A stretch of DNA of 64,000 bases from JACCZX01 sp038216465 (GTDB lineage: Bacteria > Pseudomonadota > Gammaproteobacteria > Burkholderiales > Burkholderiaceae_F): contig JBBQQC010000010.1 in the NCBI GenBank assembly GCA_038216465.1, positions 1 to 64,000 of the forward strand, given 5' to 3'. Below, one piece after another: positions 34,935 through 42,941 of the stretch. Position 1 is the first letter of the stretch. The number at the start of each line of letters is the position of its first letter. Both the position numbers and the translations under genes were made by a program. The notes under the pieces are model-generated. The model worked only from the letters and a program-made list of their open reading frames with translations. It did not search any database and had not been told where the DNA came from.

Positions 34935-35759
34935 TCAATAGTGACGTGGAGCCTCGCGCTTGATGCCGAGTCCCATGTCCATCGGAGCGTCCCGCAACAG
35001 TTCCATGGAATGCCTCTTTCGTTGCTCCGGATCGTCACGCGTCTGCGCCGGCAGGTTCTCGGCCGTGCCGTCGGCCTTGGATACCCGCTTTTCGAAGGCT
35101 GCCGCCGGCTTGAAGAACATGTGAGCGAATTTCGACCACGGCACGCCGACAAAGAGCACGATGGTCGCAAGGATGTAGAGCCAGAAGAGCACGCCCATGC
35201 CGCCGCCCCTGGCGGCCCACGCGACCGCGAGAGTCACGCTCACCAGCAGTGACAGAACGAAGAGATCCGCCTTCGTCAGGCGGAATGGCGAGTGGCCTTC
35301 GGAGGTGACGTCAACACGGATGAAGAACCAGAACCAGTAGCCACCAACCAGCACCATCAGGGCGCCGATCCACCACAGCATGGGCCAGATCGACGGCGTG
35401 GCTGCCGCGCCAGTGGGATAGCGGAACACCATAACCGCAGTGGCCACCAGATAAAGAATGAACCCATACATGCCGAGCAGGTGCGCCACCCGGCGTTTCG
35501 GGTTACAGAACTCTCCCGAAGCGAGCACGTCGACTACCGCGGTCTGCACGGCAATCGAGACGAGCTCGCCGCCGCCCAGCTTGCGGCCCTTCGCCCTTGA
35601 CGTACGCATGTTGGTGAAGAAATAACCTGCGCTACCCTTGTGGATGATGTCGAACAGCGTACCTATCACCACTGCGATGGCCATCACGACCAGGAACCCC
35701 TGCAAGAAGCCGGCCGGCAACGACGCGCCCGCGACCGCGAATGGATTGATACTCAGCAT
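34935..35759 (-). CDS. aprM: AprM-like membrane anchor of APS reductase
   Basis: A 274-residue protein with about six hydrophobic segments (for example LQGFLVVMAIAVVIG, MYGFILYLVATAVMVF, MLWWIGALMVLVGGYWFWFF) and a soluble C-terminal tail of about 50 residues with PPx-like charged repeats. It resembles the heme-b-type membrane proteins (AprM, QmoC C-terminal part) that connect AprBA to the quinone pool. It is first in the aprM-aprB-aprA order, the arrangement known for some sulfur oxidisers that lack Qmo. Identification rests on position as much as on sequence. Confidence 0.8.
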   Translation of the reverse strand: MLSINPFAVAGASLPAGFLQGFLVVMAIAVVIGTLFDIIHKGSAGYFFTNMRTSRAKGRKLGGGELVSIAVQTAVVDVLASGEFCNPKRRVAHLLGMYGFILYLVATAVMVFRYPTGAAATPSIWPMLWWIGALMVLVGGYWFWFFIRVDVTSEGHSPFRLTKADLFVLSLLVSVTLAVAWAARGGGMGVLFWLYILATIVLFVGVPWSKFAHMFFKPAAAFEKRVSKADGTAENLPAQTRDDPEQRKRHSMELLRDAPMDMGLGIKREAPRHY

Positions 35760-35873
35760 GGAATCTTCCCTCTCTTAGGCCTTGCTAACGAGGCTCCCTC
35801 GCAAAAAACGGCCCGCTCGGATGCGCCGGGTTCACGTTCGCAACGGATGCTCGACTGTGCCACGCGCTTCGCA

Positions 35874-35907
35874 TATCCGCCAATTCAACTCGTTTATCCG
35901 CCGATAA
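35874..35907. promoter_or_regulatory. Candidate operator between divergent apr operon and LysR gene
   Basis: The 239-base divergent spacer (35760-35998) holds TATCCGCC twice, at 35874 and 35895, exactly 21 bases apart (two helix turns), and the second copy is part of a perfect palindrome TTATC-CGCC-GATAA (35894-35907). Such repeats on one face of the helix are what a tetrameric LysR-type regulator would bind. No further gene is seen in the spacer. Confidence 0.4.
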
Positions 35908-35998
35908 GCCATTGGCTCGTCGCGACAGGTAGCAACTGCGCAAGGTACGCCCGGGTATTATGAGCGTGGTGCCGCAGTGCAGTGCGGCCACTTGATGA

Positions 35999-36940
35999 GT
36001 GGTTGCCCTCGTGTCGGATCGAAGACTCCAGGTATTCAATGCCGTGGCGAAACACCTGTCGTTCACCAAGGCGGCAGAGACGCTGTTCATGACGCAGCCT
36101 GCCGTGACTTTTCAGGTCAGGCAGTTGGAGGAGCAGCTGAACACGCGCCTCTTCGATCGCGCTCAGGGACGTATCAGTCTCACCTTCGCCGGCACCATTG
36201 CGTTCGAGTACGCGGATCGCATCCTTGCTCTGTCTGAAGAGCTTGACTCGCGCATGAAGGAGTTGAGCGGGCAGCTCGCCGGCCCGTTGTTGATTGGCGC
36301 GAGCACTACCATCGCCGACTTCTTGCTGCCGCAGATTTTGGGCGCATTCAAGGTACGTTATCCAGCGGTCATTCCACGACTCTTCGTTGCCAACTCAGAA
36401 GCGGTACAGGCGCGAATCGCGGAGCGAAGTCTTGATCTCGGTTTCATCGAGGGTGATTCTCACCTGCCAACGCTGGGTGCCGACGTGTGTTGTGAAGACG
36501 AGCTCCAGGTTGTGTGCGCGCCATCGCATTCGCTGGCGAAGCGCCAGCGCGCGACACCGCAGTCGCTGATGGAACACGCGTATATCAGCCGCGAGGTGGG
36601 TTCCGGAACCCGCGAAGTTATCGACAACTATTTGGAAAAAGCCGGTCTTGCATCCGACTCGCTTCAGGTCGCGATGGAAGCAGGCAGCCCTGAAGCGCTG
36701 AAGGGTTTGGTTGCAACCGGCCTCGGCTTTGCGATCATGTCACGTGCGACAGTCGCCAAGGAGGTTCGGCTTGGAGAACTGGTAAGGATACCTCTATCGC
36801 CGCGCTTGATACGTCACTTGTCGGTCGTGTATCCGAAGGAAAGGTTTCAATCCAGCCTCATCAACAGCTTCGTACAGTTTGCGAAGGAGCGGCTTGCAGA
36901 CGTGCAAGACGCCGATGACTACGCTGCGAGACCTGCGTAA
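35999..36940 (+). CDS. LysR family regulator, divergent from apr operon
   Basis: A 313-residue LysR protein: N-terminal HTH (FTKAAETLFMTQPAVTFQVRQLE, written in parts: residues about 20-42) and an effector domain with GSGTREVIDNYL. The start is a GTG at 35999; another GTG four codons later is possible. The CysR/CbbR-like effector part ends with a short tail that overlaps the convergent sat gene by 22 bases. Sitting between aprMBA and sat, it is the obvious candidate to sense a sulfur intermediate (sulfite, APS) and control both. Confidence 0.85.
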   Translation: MVALVSDRRLQVFNAVAKHLSFTKAAETLFMTQPAVTFQVRQLEEQLNTRLFDRAQGRISLTFAGTIAFEYADRILALSEELDSRMKELSGQLAGPLLIGASTTIADFLLPQILGAFKVRYPAVIPRLFVANSEAVQARIAERSLDLGFIEGDSHLPTLGADVCCEDELQVVCAPSHSLAKRQRATPQSLMEHAYISREVGSGTREVIDNYLEKAGLASDSLQVAMEAGSPEALKGLVATGLGFAIMSRATVAKEVRLGELVRIPLSPRLIRHLSVVYPKERFQSSLINSFVQFAKERLADVQDADDYAARPA

Positions 36941-38091
36941 TGATCGCGGAGAATTTCGAGAACCTCCGGCCGCGAGAACTCAGTCGGCACCGCGCTGCCT
37001 TCGAATAGCAATTTACGCAGTTGCGTGCCCGACACCTGCAACTGGTCCTTTTCGCCATGTGGGCAGGTGCGGCCCGACGCCATCCCGCCGCAGGCGTAAC
37101 ACCAGAACGCAACATCGATCTTCAGAGGCTGCGTATCGAGCGAGCCCACAGGAATCTCGTCGAAGATTTTGTGCGCATCGAACGGGCCATAGTACTTGCC
37201 GACACCGGCATGATCGCGCCCGACAATCAGGTGCGAGCAGCCGTAGTTCTGGCGAAACAGCGCGTGCAGCAGCGCTTCGCGCGGGCCGGCATAGCGCATG
37301 TCCAACGGATAACCGGCCTGCACAACGGTGCCAGCACGGAAGTATTTTTCGATCATCACCGCGATCGCGCGGGTTCGCACCTCGGCCGGGATGTCGCCGG
37401 ACTTCAGATTGCCGAGCAGTGAGTGAACCAGGACACCGTCGCAGACCTCGATTGCGATCTTGGCCAGATACTCATGCGAGCGATGCATCGGATTGCGCGT
37501 TTGAAACGCCGCGACGCGCGACCACCCGAGCCGCTCGAATTCGTTGCGAGTCTCGGCGGGCGTCATGAACAGTTCGCCGTACTTCGCCTTGAAGCCGCCG
37601 TCGGAGAGCACCTGCACCGGCCCAGCGAGATTCACGTCTCCCTGCTGCATGACCATTTTTACGCCAGGGTGCTCAAGGTCTGTAGTTCGGAACACGGACA
37701 AACACTCGTGCGCTTTATCGATCGAGTACTTCTCCGAAACCTTCATCACTGCGAGTACGTCGCCGTCTTCATCAGCCAGTGCGATGTCGTCGCCGACGCG
37801 AATCGAATCGGCGGTCTTTGCATCGACCGACAACGTGATCGGGATTGGCCAGAAAAGGCCATTCGCCGTCCGAAAGCCGTCGCAGACCCCTTCCCAGTCG
37901 CCGCGCGTCATGAAGCCTTCGAGCGGGGTGAAGCCACCGATACCGAGCATGATCAGATCGCCCTTCTCGCGTGAACTGACGCGCACCGCCCGCAACGTTC
38001 GCGCGCGTGCCCGCGCGGCCGTGAGCGACTCGCCCGCAGGCATCAGCGGCTTGAGGGGCCCTCCTCCGTGCGGCGTGACTAGTGCAGGCAA
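36919..38091 (-). CDS. sat: Sulfate adenylyltransferase (Sat), dissimilatory type
   Basis: A 390-residue homo-oligomeric ATP sulfurylase. The nucleotide motifs are FQTRNPMHRSHEYL and IVGRDHAGVGKYYG; a metal-site-like CYACGGMASGRTCPH near the C-terminus matches bacterial Sat. In sulfite oxidation it turns APS and pyrophosphate into ATP and sulfate. The TTG at 38091 is chosen as start because GGAG stands five bases before it and the protein then begins LPALVTPHGGG, as Sat proteins do; the frame is open upstream through unrelated sequence. Confidence 0.92.
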   Translation of the reverse strand: MPALVTPHGGGPLKPLMPAGESLTAARARARTLRAVRVSSREKGDLIMLGIGGFTPLEGFMTRGDWEGVCDGFRTANGLFWPIPITLSVDAKTADSIRVGDDIALADEDGDVLAVMKVSEKYSIDKAHECLSVFRTTDLEHPGVKMVMQQGDVNLAGPVQVLSDGGFKAKYGELFMTPAETRNEFERLGWSRVAAFQTRNPMHRSHEYLAKIAIEVCDGVLVHSLLGNLKSGDIPAEVRTRAIAVMIEKYFRAGTVVQAGYPLDMRYAGPREALLHALFRQNYGCSHLIVGRDHAGVGKYYGPFDAHKIFDEIPVGSLDTQPLKIDVAFWCYACGGMASGRTCPHGEKDQLQVSGTQLRKLLFEGSAVPTEFSRPEVLEILRDHYAGLAA

Positions 38092-38113
38092 GAGCGCTCC
38101 GTGACGAGTCCGC

Positions 38114-38245
38114 TTATCTTGCGATCGCCATGTTCCTGCTCGGCGCAAGGATCTCGTCGTTGTGCTGCCCCAGCGCAGGCGGATCGCGACGGACAGGAAA
38201 GCCCCGGCCAGAGAAGCGCAGCGGCGAGCCGAAGGTGCGCGTGCG
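38114..38245 (-). pseudogene. C-terminal remnant of a family III CoA-transferase (CaiB/BaiF)
   Basis: The last 43 codons of a minus-strand frame ending in TAA at 38114 encode RTFGSPLRFSGRGFPVRRD followed by PPALGQHNDEIL. This is the characteristic C-terminus of CaiB/BaiF CoA-transferases (pattern GSP.RF.G.P...R..P.LGQHN.E.L). Nothing upstream in any frame continues the protein; the neighbouring sequence encodes the collagen-like lipoprotein. It looks like the 3' stub of a deleted gene, 23 bases from the sat start. Confidence 0.6.
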
Positions 38246-38286
38246 CGTGCCGCGATTACGCGGGCACCCACAAGCGAACAACGCTG

Positions 38287-38550
38287 CTACTTCTTCTGTT
38301 CTTCCGCAGGCGGCGGAACAACAATGACGGTGCTGCCCGATTTTCCGGGCGCACCGGGTGCGCCTTCGGGGCCGGGCGCGCCCGCAGGACCTTGCGGACC
38401 CGGAACAGGAGTAGGCACCGTAACGACCGCCGGCGCGGGCGCGGGAGCCGGCGTGGGGACCGGAACCGGCTGCACGACGGTTTCTTTCTGACACGCCGCC
38501 ACCCCAAGCGCGGCGGCGATGGTCGCTGCTGCGAATATCGAACGTTTCAT
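38287..38550 (-). CDS. Small lipoprotein with collagen-like Gly-x-y repeats
   Basis: An 87-residue protein. A lipoprotein signal ends in GVAAC (residues about 14-18 of MKRSIFAAATIAAALGV...), followed by a Pro/Ala/Val-rich stretch (VPVPTPAPAPAPAVV), about eight Gly-x-y triplets (GPQGPAGAPGPEGAPGAPGK) and a short tail. GAGAGGG precedes the ATG at a good distance. I infer an outer-membrane-anchored surface lipoprotein; collagen-like triplets give rigid triple-helical stalks in some bacteria, but eight triplets is short. Function unknown. Confidence 0.75.
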   Translation of the reverse strand: MKRSIFAAATIAAALGVAACQKETVVQPVPVPTPAPAPAPAVVTVPTPVPGPQGPAGAPGPEGAPGAPGKSGSTVIVVPPPAEEQKK

Positions 38551-38651
38551 CGTTTCCCTCTCATTCTTGTGGACTCGCCTGCTGCGTAAAGCAGAAACCG
38601 TACCCATTGTCGCCTTCGGCAGTTCCCAGACCGATGAAAACTGTCGCCCAA

Positions 38652-38681
38652 GAAAAAGGGGCTTGCATCAGCTGCAAGCCC
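38652..38681 (-). terminator. Rho-independent terminator after tRNA-Arg
   Basis: Read on the minus strand, GGGCTTGCA and TGCAAGCCC form a perfect 9-bp stem with a 5-base loop (38659-38681) followed by CTTTTT. It lies 11 bases past the tRNA 3' end, so it terminates the tRNA-Arg transcript. Confidence 0.85.
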
Positions 38682-38691
38682 GTGAATCATC

Positions 38692-38768
38692 TGGCGCGCC
38701 CGGCAGGATTCGAACCCACGACCCCTTGGTTCGTAGCCAAGTACTCTATCCAACTGAGCTACGGGCGC
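38692..38768 (-). tRNA. tRNA-Arg (anticodon ACG)
   Basis: A 77-base cloverleaf on the minus strand: acceptor stem GCGCCCG / CGGGCGC, D-loop AGTTGGATA, anticodon arm CTTGG-CTACGAA-CCAAG giving ACG, T-loop TTCGAAT, and encoded CCA. The ACG anticodon (read as inosine) is the usual bacterial tRNA for CGU/CGC/CGA. It is followed by a strong terminator. Confidence 0.97.
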
Positions 38769-38798
38769 AGGGGCGTGAAGTTTATCATCGCCTGCGCG

Positions 38799-38999
38799 TC
38801 ACGTGTCGTGTCTCACCGACGCGTTCAACGCAGCGGCGAGCGCCGCGTCGCCGCCGACGATGTCTTCCCACTTCAGTTCGACACCGTTGCGGTGTCCCTT
38901 TTGAGTCAGCTTCAAGCCGGTTGGCCCGAGGGTCAAAGTAAACGGCTTGTCCTTGATCGAAATCTCGCGCTTCAAATCCTTGGTCAATGCAGTCGCCAT
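38799..38999 (-). CDS. Small hypothetical protein downstream of ligD, 66 residues
   Basis: A 66-residue soluble protein from an ATG with an excellent GGAGG six bases before it. It is rich in Lys and Thr (LKREISIKDKPFTLTLGPTG) and probably beta-structured. I do not recognise it. The start lies 12 bases past the ligD stop on the same strand, so the two are likely cotranscribed; it could be a small DNA-binding or accessory protein, which is a guess from position. Confidence 0.65.
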   Translation of the reverse strand: MATALTKDLKREISIKDKPFTLTLGPTGLKLTQKGHRNGVELKWEDIVGGDAALAAALNASVRHDT

Positions 39000-39011
39000 C
39001 GTGCCTCCGTT

Positions 39012-41600
39012 TCAACCCGCAAGTATTTGCGCCGCCCGCTTGGTTGTCTGCCGCGTGCGCTTGTAGTCTATCCAAGGATCGGCCCGCTGCTTTTTCAGAC
39101 GGCCAAGCGCATTGACGGTGTTCCATTGACTTGCGCTCTGCAACGCCTCGAGCTCGTGCCACGCCAGCGGCATCGATACGCCCAGGCCGGGCCGTGCGCG
39201 CGCTGAAAATGCAGCGGCGGTGGTGGCGCCACGACCATTGCGCAGGTAATCAATGAAGATCTTTCCGAGCCGGTTTTTCGGACCGCTTACCGCCACGAAG
39301 CGCTGCGGTACCGTGCGTGCGAGGTGGACGACGACCGCCTCGGAAAAATCCTTCACCTCGTCCCAGTCGGCCACCGGGCTCAGAGGGACAACGACGTGCA
39401 AGCCCTTGCCGCCGCTCGTCTTCAGAAATGATTTCAACTTCAGCTCATCGAGAAATGTCTTGGTCAGCATCGTTCCCTCGACGACGTGCTGCCACGTCAC
39501 ACCCTCACCGGGATCGAGGTCGAACAAAATGCGGTCCGGATTTTCGATCGATTTGACGGTGGCATTCCAAGTGTGAAACTCAATGACGTTCAGCTGCGCA
39601 GCCTGAATCAACGCCGTCGCAGTCGCTATCTCCAGCATCGGCGGGTGGCCCGGCAAAAAAGAAGGGTCGAGCTCGTTGATGCCAGGGATGCGCAGCGTAT
39701 CGACGTGCTTCTGAAAAAATAACTGCCCGCTAATTCCGCTGGGCCCGCGCACCAGCGATGTCGGGCGACCCTTCAGGTGCGGCAGCATGTACTCGGCGAT
39801 GCCTTCGTAGTAACGCACCAGATCGAGCTTCGTCAGGCCGGCGCTTTGATCGATTACACGCTCGCCGTGGCTGATCTTCACGCCGAGCGCGGTCGCCGCA
39901 GCGGCCTTCGTCGCTTTCGCCGCGTTCGTCGCTTTGATTGCTTTCGGCGCTTTGCCTGCCTTGGCTACATTCGCCCTTTTTTTCGGCATCGATGTCGGTT
40001 CGGCAACTGCGACCGCTTCTTCCTTTGTGATTTTCTCCGCCAGCTTATCGGTTCGCAGGCCGTGAAACACGGAGTGTCGTATGCGCCCGTCCTGTGTCCA
40101 CTCGCCGAACGACACCTCAGCCACCAGCTTGGGGTTCACCCAATGGCCCCTGACGCCGGCTGGCAGTGGATCAAACGGTGGCTTCACCACCCTCAGTGCG
40201 CTGAGTTTCTTCAGCAGATCGTTCAACGTCTTTTGATCGAAACCAGTGCCGACGTTGCCCGCGTACAGCAGATGTCCCTGCAGATCGTGCACACCCAGCA
40301 GCAGCGAACCGATACCGGTGCGGCTCCCCTTCGGATCGGTGTAGCCGCCGATGACGAACTCCTGGCGTTGCGTGCACTTTAACTTTATCCAGTTGGGCGA
40401 ACGGGCCGATACATAAGAAGAGTCGGCGCGCTTGCCGATCACTCCTTCGAGTCGAAGTTTGCACGCCGCCTCGAGTAATGAGCCGGCATCGGCGTCGAAG
40501 TCCTCGCTGAACTTCAGATGGTCCGACGTGTTTTTCGCCATCAGCTGCCGCAGCAGATTCCGGCGCTCGCGCAGCGGCACTTGCCGCAGATCGTGACCAG
40601 CGTAGTACGGCAGATCGAACACGAGGTAGCGAATGTCGGCAGTTGCTGCGGCGTCGAACGCATTCTGCAGCGCCTGAAAGTCGGTGCGCCCTTGCCCTGA
40701 TTCGATCACGATTTCGCCGTCGATCCACCCGCTCGGAAGCTGGAGTGTCGCGATTGACTTGGCAAGGTGCTTCATTCTCGAAGTCCAGTCGTGTCCGCGA
40801 CGCGTGAAGAGTCGGATATCGCTGCCATCGACCCGCGCGAGCACACGATAACCGTCGAACTTTATTTCGTAGATCCAATCGCCGCGGCTCGGCGCCGCGG
40901 CCGCCAGTGTGGCGAGCTGCGGTGATAAGGCGAGCGGCAGCTTGGCCAGGCGCGCGCCCTCGGGGAGCTGCAGCGCCGCCGCGCTGCGCCTCTTGGAAGT
41001 CGCGTTGCTGCGTGATTTGGCGGCTGGCGCCGACTTCGATGCTGACGTACCGCTTTGCGCATTGACGCTATCCGGCAATGCTTCGGTGATGTCGTATTCG
41101 GCCGCCGGCCTTGCGGTTTCGTCGCGCTCCTTGATCAGCAGCCATGGGTCCTGCCGCTCGCCCGCTCGCCCCCGCATTCGAATCAGGGTCCAGCGCCCAT
41201 GGAGCTTCTCTCCGTGCAGCTCGAACTTCAGCTTGCCTTCGCGGTAGCCTTCGCTGGCATCGCCGATCGGAACCCATGTTCCGCGATCCCAGACAATCAC
41301 GGTGCCGGCGCCGTACTGGCCGGGTGGAATAACGCCTTCGAAAGTTGCATAGGCGAGCGGATGATCCTCGACGTGCACTGCCATCCGCTTGTCGGCAGGA
41401 TCCAGGCTCGGACCTTTCGGCACCGCCCAGCTCTTTAAAGTGCCGTCGAGCTCGAGGCGAAAATCGTAGTGCAGCCGGCGCGCGGCGTGTTTCTGGATGA
41501 CGAAGCTCAGTGCCTTGCCGGAGCGAGTGACGGCGCCCTTCGGTTCAGCGGTGACGCCGAAGTTGCGTTTGGTCCAATACTTCTGCAGGGTATCTGCCAT
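39012..41600 (-). CDS. ligD: Multifunctional DNA ligase D (LigD)
   Basis: An 862-residue protein with the three LigD domains in the order phosphoesterase, ligase, polymerase. The N-terminal part has HAARRLHYDFRLELDG and EDHPLAYATFEG; the ligase core has the nucleotidyl lysine in YEIKFDGYRVLARV (about residue 245) and ends with the OB part; a Lys/Ala-rich linker (KAIKATNAAKATKAAA) leads to the primase-polymerase with DLDPGEGVTW and KTSGGKGLHVVVPL. It repairs double-strand breaks by end joining with Ku, but no ku gene is present in the window. Confidence 0.95.
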   Translation of the reverse strand: MADTLQKYWTKRNFGVTAEPKGAVTRSGKALSFVIQKHAARRLHYDFRLELDGTLKSWAVPKGPSLDPADKRMAVHVEDHPLAYATFEGVIPPGQYGAGTVIVWDRGTWVPIGDASEGYREGKLKFELHGEKLHGRWTLIRMRGRAGERQDPWLLIKERDETARPAAEYDITEALPDSVNAQSGTSASKSAPAAKSRSNATSKRRSAAALQLPEGARLAKLPLALSPQLATLAAAAPSRGDWIYEIKFDGYRVLARVDGSDIRLFTRRGHDWTSRMKHLAKSIATLQLPSGWIDGEIVIESGQGRTDFQALQNAFDAAATADIRYLVFDLPYYAGHDLRQVPLRERRNLLRQLMAKNTSDHLKFSEDFDADAGSLLEAACKLRLEGVIGKRADSSYVSARSPNWIKLKCTQRQEFVIGGYTDPKGSRTGIGSLLLGVHDLQGHLLYAGNVGTGFDQKTLNDLLKKLSALRVVKPPFDPLPAGVRGHWVNPKLVAEVSFGEWTQDGRIRHSVFHGLRTDKLAEKITKEEAVAVAEPTSMPKKRANVAKAGKAPKAIKATNAAKATKAAAATALGVKISHGERVIDQSAGLTKLDLVRYYEGIAEYMLPHLKGRPTSLVRGPSGISGQLFFQKHVDTLRIPGINELDPSFLPGHPPMLEIATATALIQAAQLNVIEFHTWNATVKSIENPDRILFDLDPGEGVTWQHVVEGTMLTKTFLDELKLKSFLKTSGGKGLHVVVPLSPVADWDEVKDFSEAVVVHLARTVPQRFVAVSGPKNRLGKIFIDYLRNGRGATTAAAFSARARPGLGVSMPLAWHELEALQSASQWNTVNALGRLKKQRADPWIDYKRTRQTTKRAAQILAG

Positions 41601-41725
41601 CGTCGACGCGGGGCCGAGGTGCGGGGAGCAAAATCCACCAACCTGTCCGTCACTGAATCACGATACGAGTTTACCGTTCACTGCGTGGTCAACTGGGAGC
41701 CTGTCGGGTTGCAGAGCGAAAACTT

Positions 41726-42163
41726 ATGCCAATGAAGAGAGTTGCAAAAAAGAAAGCCCAAGAAGTGGAAAGCGGCGTCGAGTCAGTGATGCGAAGTCTG
41801 TTTCGCTCCTTCGCGATGCTCGCCGCACAAGCTGCGGATGGCCGACCACAACTGCGCGGGTTGCGTGTCGCTCACGACCCGAAGGCGGATCGTTTCGTTG
41901 CAGTACATCTCGGTGCACGAGTTGAATTCTTACTGCGCATCGACGTCGATAGTGTTCCTCCGCAGGCAGACGTTGAATGCAGGCCGATCGATTCCGCTGG
42001 AGCAACTGGGCAAATGACGACCGCTCGATTTCGCTTCAATGAATCCGGCATCGTCTGCGAGTCGACGGTTCCGGAGTTGGTCAATGAACGACTCGATCAG
42101 AAGGCGGGAGCCTGGAGCATTCTCGCTGCCGTGCTGTGGGACGCTCTGCAGGTGCAGTCCTAA
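41726..42163 (+). CDS. Hypothetical protein, 145 residues
   Basis: A soluble 145-residue protein beginning MPMKRVAKKKAQEVES, with a basic N-terminus and a mixed alpha/beta body (LGARVEFLLRIDVDS, TTARFRFNESGIVC). I do not recognise it. It is divergent from ligD with about 125 bases between; those and the 162 bases after it (42164-42325) hold no gene I can support. It has a plausible start at 41726 or two codons later. Coding is likely, but the ribosome binding site is weak. Confidence 0.55.
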   Translation: MPMKRVAKKKAQEVESGVESVMRSLFRSFAMLAAQAADGRPQLRGLRVAHDPKADRFVAVHLGARVEFLLRIDVDSVPPQADVECRPIDSAGATGQMTTARFRFNESGIVCESTVPELVNERLDQKAGAWSILAAVLWDALQVQS

Positions 42164-42325
42164 CCGGAAATGCCAGCAACCGCTTCCAGCAATAGCGGAC
42201 TTGGGCTCCGGCCAAAGCGTCAACTTTCGGGCGTGCCAAATGTCTGCAATGCGGCGAGAGCGGAGGTTGCCGCGCGTGATTCTCTACCTCTGCACGTCGT
42301 AGCAGTCCGGACCGGTACTTCATTC

Positions 42326-42880
42326 CTACCGTTCTCCCGACGCGCGCTTCAAGTGCCCAATTTCGACATTGATGCCCGAGTGGTCTGAGCCGATCCAAGC
42401 GCTTTCTTCCTGAACGGTGCACGACAGCCGCATCGATCGCGCCGCCAATGCGGCGAGTTGGGATGTTTCATCCGGAGCGACCGCGACCACGTCGAGGTTG
42501 CGATTGCGCGCGAGTGCTTCAGCGTTCTGCTGCCACCACAAGTCGAGCTTGCGACCCCCGTAACCCAGGACCACGACGCGGCGGGCGCGGCCACACGCCT
42601 TGCGAACGGAGCGCTCATCGGGCAGCCCGACATCGATCCAAAGCTCGATGGCGCCGGTGGGATCCTTTTGCCACAGGTCGGGCTCGTCGTCCGTCGATAT
42701 CCCGCGTCCGAACTTGAGGTCCTCATGCGCGTGCAGTGCGAACGCCAACAGACGGATCATCAGTCGTTCTTCGGTTTCCGACGGATGGCGCGCCAGAGCA
42801 AGGACATGGTCGGCGTAATAGCCTCTCGCGATGTCGGCGATGGAGAGTTCAGCCTTGTAGATCGTGGAACCTAGTGCCAT
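42326..42880 (-). CDS. yaeQ: YaeQ family protein
   Basis: A 184-residue protein of the YaeQ family, recognised by ALGSTIYKAELSIADIARGYY at the start, HPSETEERLMIRLLAFAL, LKFGRGISTDDEPDLW and IELWIDVGLPDE. YaeQ has a PD-(D/E)XK nuclease-like fold with unclear function. It is divergent from the mlaE gene, with 61 bases between them. Confidence 0.92.
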   Translation of the reverse strand: MALGSTIYKAELSIADIARGYYADHVLALARHPSETEERLMIRLLAFALHAHEDLKFGRGISTDDEPDLWQKDPTGAIELWIDVGLPDERSVRKACGRARRVVVLGYGGRKLDLWWQQNAEALARNRNLDVVAVAPDETSQLAALAARSMRLSCTVQEESAWIGSDHSGINVEIGHLKRASGER

Positions 42881-42941
42881 TGGATACGCGTTCAGTAGCA
42901 GTATTGGGCGTCACTTGCCTTGCGGCGTCCTATGATCTTGC

